Shown here: one piece after another, positions 60,083 through 64,000 of the stretch
How the letters are laid out: each line of letters opens with the position of its first letter
Position numbering within the stretch: position 1 is the stretch's first letter
Source of the DNA: SIG77 sp045589595
GTDB taxonomy: Bacteria; Verrucomicrobiota; Lentisphaeria; Victivallales; UBA1829
Reading direction: 5' to 3'
Assembly (NCBI GenBank): GCA_045589595.1
Contig: JAZNPK010000037.1
Location: forward strand, 1 to 64,000
Length of the DNA stretch: 64,000 bases
The notes under the pieces: generated by a model
Seen by the model: the letters and a program-made list of their open reading frames with translations, nothing else
Database searches by the model: none
What the model was told of the DNA's origin: nothing
Translations under genes and position numbers: made by a program

Positions 60083-61105
60083 ATGAAACAGGAAGAATTG
60101 TTTGAACTGCAGGAAAAAATTTCCGGCGCATCTATCTTTGTGAAAGCGTTGCGTACCGAAGCCGGCCGCATTCTTGCCGGACAGGAAAAACTGATGAACC
60201 GTCTGCTGCTCGCATTGATCGCGGATGGTCATGTGCTGCTGGAAGGTGTGCCGGGTCTGGCGAAGACACTGATGGTCAAAACATTGGCGCAGACACTGAA
60301 CGGAACGTTCTCCCGTATCCAGTTTACGCCCGATCTGCTCCCTGCAGACGTGGTCGGCACCAATATTTACAATCAGAACGATCATACTTTCAGCGTGCGG
60401 CGGGGACCTGTCTTCGCAAATCTTGTCCTTGCCGATGAGATCAACCGCGCGCCCGCCAAGGTCCAGAGCGCATTGCTGGAATGTATGCAGGAACGGCAGG
60501 CGACCATTGCCGGCGAAACCATCCCTATGCCTGAACCGTTTCTGGTGATGGCGACGCAGAATCCCATTGAACAGGAAGGGACTTATCCGCTGCCCGAAGC
60601 ACAGGTGGACCGTTTCATGTTCAAACTCAAAGCCGATTATCCCACCCGCGATGCGGAACGCACCGTTATCGAGCGTATGGCGCACCCGGAACTGGAACTC
60701 AAAGCCATGCCCGTTGCAAAACTGGAAGATATTTCCGCCGCAAGACAATGGGTGGATAAAATCTACATCGATGAAAAAATCATTGAGTATATTCTGGATA
60801 TCGTCATTGCCACACGCCCCCGCCGCCACGCCACGCTGTCGCCGCGGCAGAACGGTGTGAAACTTGCCGATCTGGGCGACCTGATCCAGACAGGAGCAAG
60901 TCCCCGTGCAGGTATCGCGCTCGCGCTCGCCGCGCGCGGTCTCGCCTTTATGGAAGGCAGAGCGTATGTCACTCCCGAAGATGTGAAAGAACTCGCCCCC
61001 GATGTGCTGCGTCACCGTCTGCTGCTCTCTTATGAGGCGGAAGCGGAGGAAATGAGCGCAGATGACATCATTGCACGCATTCTCAACGAACTCAAGACAC
61101 CCTGA
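60083..61105 (+). CDS. MoxR-family AAA+ ATPase
   Basis: 340 aa from ATG 60083 (the longer frame to 59732 lies in the CPBP gene's antisense region). Walker A is 'EGVPGLAKTLMVKTLA', Walker B 'LVLADEINRAPAKVQSALLE', sensor 1 'MATQNPIEQEGTYPLPEAQ' and a C-terminal lid. MoxR ATPases work as chaperones with the DUF58 and von Willebrand proteins encoded next to them. First gene of a four-gene operon. Confidence 0.93.
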   Translation: MKQEELFELQEKISGASIFVKALRTEAGRILAGQEKLMNRLLLALIADGHVLLEGVPGLAKTLMVKTLAQTLNGTFSRIQFTPDLLPADVVGTNIYNQNDHTFSVRRGPVFANLVLADEINRAPAKVQSALLECMQERQATIAGETIPMPEPFLVMATQNPIEQEGTYPLPEAQVDRFMFKLKADYPTRDAERTVIERMAHPELELKAMPVAKLEDISAARQWVDKIYIDEKIIEYILDIVIATRPRRHATLSPRQNGVKLADLGDLIQTGASPRAGIALALAARGLAFMEGRAYVTPEDVKELAPDVLRHRLLLSYEAEAEEMSADDIIARILNELKTP

Positions 61106-61121
61106 TACCCGGAGCCGGATC

Positions 61122-62027
61122 ATGCTTGCAAAAGATCTGCTTGCAAAAATACGCAGACTTGAGATCCGGACCCGCCGGTTGGTGGACGCTGTGACAGGGG
61201 GGGCTTATCACAGCGTTTTCAAAGGACAGGGGATCGAGTTCAGTGAAGTCCGGGAATATGCCCACGGCGATGACGTGCGGGATATTGACTGGAATGTGAC
61301 TGCACGGACCGGTGTGCCTTATGTGAAGAAGTATGCCGAAGAACGGGAACTGAACGTGATCCTTGCCGTGGATGTCTCTGCGTCCACCGCGTTCGGTTCT
61401 GCCGGTGTGGAAAAAAAGGAGAAAATGGCGGAGGCAGCCGCAATGCTGGCATTGAGCGCTGTCCGCAATCATGACAAAGCCGGATTGATGCTGTTTACGG
61501 ATCGGACCGAATTGTATCTGTCACCCCGGCAGGGGCGGACTCATGTGCTGCGGATCATCCGTGAATTGCTTGCGACGGATACGCAGAACCGCCATACGGG
61601 AACCGATCTGCGGTCTGCCATGTCGGTGCTGACACGGTCTCTGAAGAAAAAATCCATTATCTTTTTTATCAGTGACTTTGCCGGAGAGATGGACTACGAA
61701 CAGGAACTCAAGATCCTTGCCGGAAAACACGATCTGGTGCTGATCCGCGTGACTGATCCCGTGGAACATCTTCTGCCCGATCTGCCCGGATTGAATCTGA
61801 CCGATGCCGAAAGCGGTGCTTCCGCCCCGTGGCAGCCGGGGGGCAGGGCACGGCGGGAATATGAGATCCGGTCCGCTGAATGGCGCTTCGGATTGCAGTC
61901 TCTGGCACTCCGGGCAAAAGTCGATCTGATCGATCTGTCCACAACGGATGAAGATTCAGCAAGACCTCTGATGGTGTTTTTCCGTCGTCGCGGTAAACTT
62001 GGCAGGGGCAGGGGAGGGCGTGCCTGA
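61122..62027 (+). CDS. DUF58-domain protein
   Basis: 301 aa from ATG 61122, which has GGAGCC upstream; the ORF is open further upstream. The DUF58 signature 'GQGIEFSEVREYAHGDDVRDIDWN' is followed by a von Willebrand-like region with 'LAVDVSASTAFG'. It is the usual partner of MoxR. The next gene begins inside its stop (TGATG). Confidence 0.92.
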   Translation: MLAKDLLAKIRRLEIRTRRLVDAVTGGAYHSVFKGQGIEFSEVREYAHGDDVRDIDWNVTARTGVPYVKKYAEERELNVILAVDVSASTAFGSAGVEKKEKMAEAAAMLALSAVRNHDKAGLMLFTDRTELYLSPRQGRTHVLRIIRELLATDTQNRHTGTDLRSAMSVLTRSLKKKSIIFFISDFAGEMDYEQELKILAGKHDLVLIRVTDPVEHLLPDLPGLNLTDAESGASAPWQPGGRARREYEIRSAEWRFGLQSLALRAKVDLIDLSTTDEDSARPLMVFFRRRGKLGRGRGGRA

Positions 62028-63061
62028 TGAATACTGAAAAACAGAATGTCAAAAAACGCTGGACATTTTTCCGGGTCATGATGCTTGTCACCGCATTGGT
62101 GATCATCGGCGTATTTGTGTTTGCCGGAGCTGCCTGGCATAAATACCGGCAGGTCTGCAAAAGTAATGCCCCGGTTGAAATGATCGGCACTGTAAGCCGT
62201 ATCGATCCGGCGGAAAATCCCGGCGAAGCCGTTATCGGTGATCCGGTTATGTTCGCGCTCGATATGCGTGTGCCGTGGAGTCATACGCCGGATATGATCC
62301 GGTATGAGGCTCCGGAAGGGATCCAGATCACTGCCGGACCTGAATTTATTTTTGAAAAATACGGTTGGGGCGCCAATGTCTGGCGGGCGTTCGTGACCGT
62401 TCAGGCGTACCGGGACGGTGATCTCAAACTTGGTGAAATGGATATCATATTCGATAAGGGCGATGTGATCCGCTGTACGCTGCCCGGACTCAAAGCGGTG
62501 CTGTCGTCTGCTGTCGCTGCAACGGACAACACCCTCGCTGTTGCGGGAGAGATCCCCCCGCGGGAAGAAACGTCCCCTGCCGGAGCTGTCATCGGGTGTG
62601 TGATCGGGCTGCTGATCATTTTGCTGGTCATCCTGACACTGCGGGATTATTTCCGGCGCCGTTCCCTGCCTGCACCGCCTCTGCCGCCCTGGGAAAAAGC
62701 CGTCAATGCCGTGCGCAGACTGCGGGATGCTGTTCATGCAGGCGCGGTATCGGCGGAAAGTTCCGTGGCAATGCTGACCGATATCGTGCGGCATTATCTG
62801 GAAAAACGGTTCTCGCTCCGTGCGGAACGGCAGACCACTGCAGAGTTCCTGAAAGAACTGGATCAGGACGATTCCCCGCTGCACGACAACGACCGGCGGT
62901 TCCTGAAAAAATTTATGGTCGCCGCCGATATGGTCAAGTATGCCCGGATCCAATCCGATCCTGAAGCATTTGATGCTGCCGCAGACCGCGCCGAAAAACT
63001 GATCCTCGGCACTGTTCCCGGCACTGACAGCAAAAAAGAAAAGAAGGAGGTGGGTGAATGA
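62027..63061 (+). CDS. Membrane protein in the MoxR-Bat operon (BatD/DUF4381-like)
   Basis: 344 aa. Hydrophobic helix near 17-35, an extracytoplasmic beta-rich part (about 40-175), a second helix near 185-207 ('AVIGCVIGLLIILLVILTL') and a cytoplasmic helical C-terminal part, ending in a Lys-rich stretch. Layout and position suggest BatD-like or DUF4381 protein; no catalytic motif. Overlaps both neighbours by 1 and 4 nt. Confidence 0.7.
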   Translation: MNTEKQNVKKRWTFFRVMMLVTALVIIGVFVFAGAAWHKYRQVCKSNAPVEMIGTVSRIDPAENPGEAVIGDPVMFALDMRVPWSHTPDMIRYEAPEGIQITAGPEFIFEKYGWGANVWRAFVTVQAYRDGDLKLGEMDIIFDKGDVIRCTLPGLKAVLSSAVAATDNTLAVAGEIPPREETSPAGAVIGCVIGLLIILLVILTLRDYFRRRSLPAPPLPPWEKAVNAVRRLRDAVHAGAVSAESSVAMLTDIVRHYLEKRFSLRAERQTTAEFLKELDQDDSPLHDNDRRFLKKFMVAADMVKYARIQSDPEAFDAAADRAEKLILGTVPGTDSKKEKKEVGE

Positions 63062-64000
63062 TCGACTTCGCATATCCGTTTCTTCTGCTTCTGCTGTTGG
63101 CGCTGCCGGCGGTCCTGCTGATCTCGTGGCGCAGAAAAGAACCGTCCCTGCGTGTGCCGTTTCTCCCGCTTTTTCAGCGGAAGGATGCAGATGGAAAGAT
63201 CGTCCGCACTGTGGATCTGCGGCGGCTTGTACCGTTCCTCTGTTACACGCTCGCTGCCGTGCTGATCGTATTTGCACTGGCGCGTCCCCGCTCCGGCAGG
63301 GAGGTGTTGAGATCCGCTACGGAAGGGATCGATATCATCATCGCGCTGGACATTTCCGGCAGTATGCTCTCTTATGATGCACCGGCGGGTTATTCCCGGG
63401 ACCGGATCGCACAGAAAATTTCCAACGGCGTGCTGCGCGACCGGATCAATACGGCAAAGACTGAGATCGCCGCCTTCATCCGGTCCAGACCCGGTGACAG
63501 GATCGGGCTGATCCAGTTTGCTGACGGACCGGATCTGGTTTGTCCGCCGACACTTGACCATGCGTGGCTGCTGTCAGTTCTGGCGTCACTGAAACCGGAA
63601 CCGGAAATGCTCGGCACCCGTACCGGTATCGCCGCTCCCCTGGTGGAGGCGGCTGACAGCCTCAAGGCGTCACCCAATGCCATTATCGTTCTTTTTACGG
63701 ACGGCAGGGACAATGTGGAAGCGCCCGTGACGCCGGACGGTGCGGCAAAACACGCGGCAGACCGGAAGATCCGTATCTATACCGTCGGGATCGGTTCCGG
63801 AAATACGTATGTGATCAACAACGGACTTTTCGGCGGCGCGTATCTGCAGCCGGTGGAGGATGAATTTGATGAACCGCTTCTCAAGCGTATCGCATCTGTT
63901 TCCGGCGGCAGATATTACACTGCTGCAGATCCCGCAGGTATGGCGGCTGCCATGAAAGAAATCGACACCATCGAAAAGGTGGAAGGGGAGCGGACCACCA
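63058..64000 (+). CDS. BatA-like von Willebrand factor A membrane protein (3' partial)
   Basis: The frame is open to the window end (314 residues). Two N-terminal hydrophobic segments (5-23, 59-79) precede a VWA domain with the MIDAS motif 'IIALDISGSM' (DxSxS), the Thr in 'MLGTRTGIAAPL' and the Asp in 'VLFTDGRDN'. BatA binds a divalent metal through this site and works with the MoxR ATPase in the envelope. Starts by ATGA overlap with the preceding gene. Confidence 0.92.
   Translation, partial: MIDFAYPFLLLLLLALPAVLLISWRRKEPSLRVPFLPLFQRKDADGKIVRTVDLRRLVPFLCYTLAAVLIVFALARPRSGREVLRSATEGIDIIIALDISGSMLSYDAPAGYSRDRIAQKISNGVLRDRINTAKTEIAAFIRSRPGDRIGLIQFADGPDLVCPPTLDHAWLLSVLASLKPEPEMLGTRTGIAAPLVEAADSLKASPNAIIVLFTDGRDNVEAPVTPDGAAKHAADRKIRIYTVGIGSGNTYVINNGLFGGAYLQPVEDEFDEPLLKRIASVSGGRYYTAADPAGMAAAMKEIDTIEKVEGERTT

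Overview
The window is one contiguous bacterial chromosome segment of moderately high GC. No plasmid, phage, IS transposase, tRNA or CRISPR array was seen. Gene content points to a Gram-negative (LpxC, a FabZ-type protein, lipoproteins, a tail-specific protease), carbohydrate-degrading member of the Planctomycetota-Verrucomicrobiota-Lentisphaerota group. A gut Lentisphaerota/Victivallis-like organism is the best guess. This rests on the mix of sugar isomerases, Gfo/Idh oxidoreductases, GH27/GH78/GH2 enzymes, a MurA with Asp in place of the active-site Cys, and MoxR/Bat genes; it is inference, since no 16S gene is present.

Layout. 1-4.3 kb: end of a large MBG-type surface protein, then a tight + strand operon (TIM-barrel isomerase, esterase, unknown, FAD/NAD oxidoreductase, CYTH protein). 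4.3-6.0: ABC exporter. 6.1-7.5: HEAT-like secreted protein and a Nif11-type small protein. 7.5-9.5: disturbed region with a fragment of copA and an inserted GH5-like gene. 9.5-14.3: copA and envelope proteins. 14.5-16.6: Gfo/Idh plus isomerase pair. 16.7-20.9: minus-strand truA-lysM-accA-argA-araC. 21.0-25.3: tail-specific protease, PutP-type symporter, lipoprotein. 25.4-29.4: minus-strand lipoprotein, MBL, PIG-L, NagB-like and panB genes. 29.6-35.1: rnr, alpha-galactosidase, zinc-ribbon protein, murA, secreted protein. 35.3-37.9: rhamnosidase. 38.1-41.6: amidohydrolase, YgiQ-type radical SAM protein, GNAT. 41.7-46.3: two tandem 720-aa paralogues. 46.3-46.7: RNase P RNA. 46.9-50.5: GH2 enzyme, AraC regulator, phosphodiesterase. 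50.7-53.8: glyoxalase, receiver protein, Ser/Thr kinase. 54.0-57: fused double FabZ, lpxC, miaA. 57-60: membrane protein and CPBP protease. 60.1-64: moxR-DUF58-BatD-like-batA operon, cut by the window end.

The most unusual signal is non-coding. Seven intergenic elements of about 100-170 nt (near 7.5, 34.4, 38.0, 40.9, 46.8, 50.6 and 57.0 kb) can each fold as an outer stem closing exactly three hairpins, a four-way cloverleaf. The hairpins share no sequence, but the junction-proximal part of the outer stem keeps a common core (GGCGCGGCWCC / GGWGCCGCGCC). Each sits within about 30 nt of a stop codon, often between convergent genes. An eighth partial copy lies at the end of copA, where a 261-bp internally deleted duplicate and a GC-rich GH gene mark a recent rearrangement.
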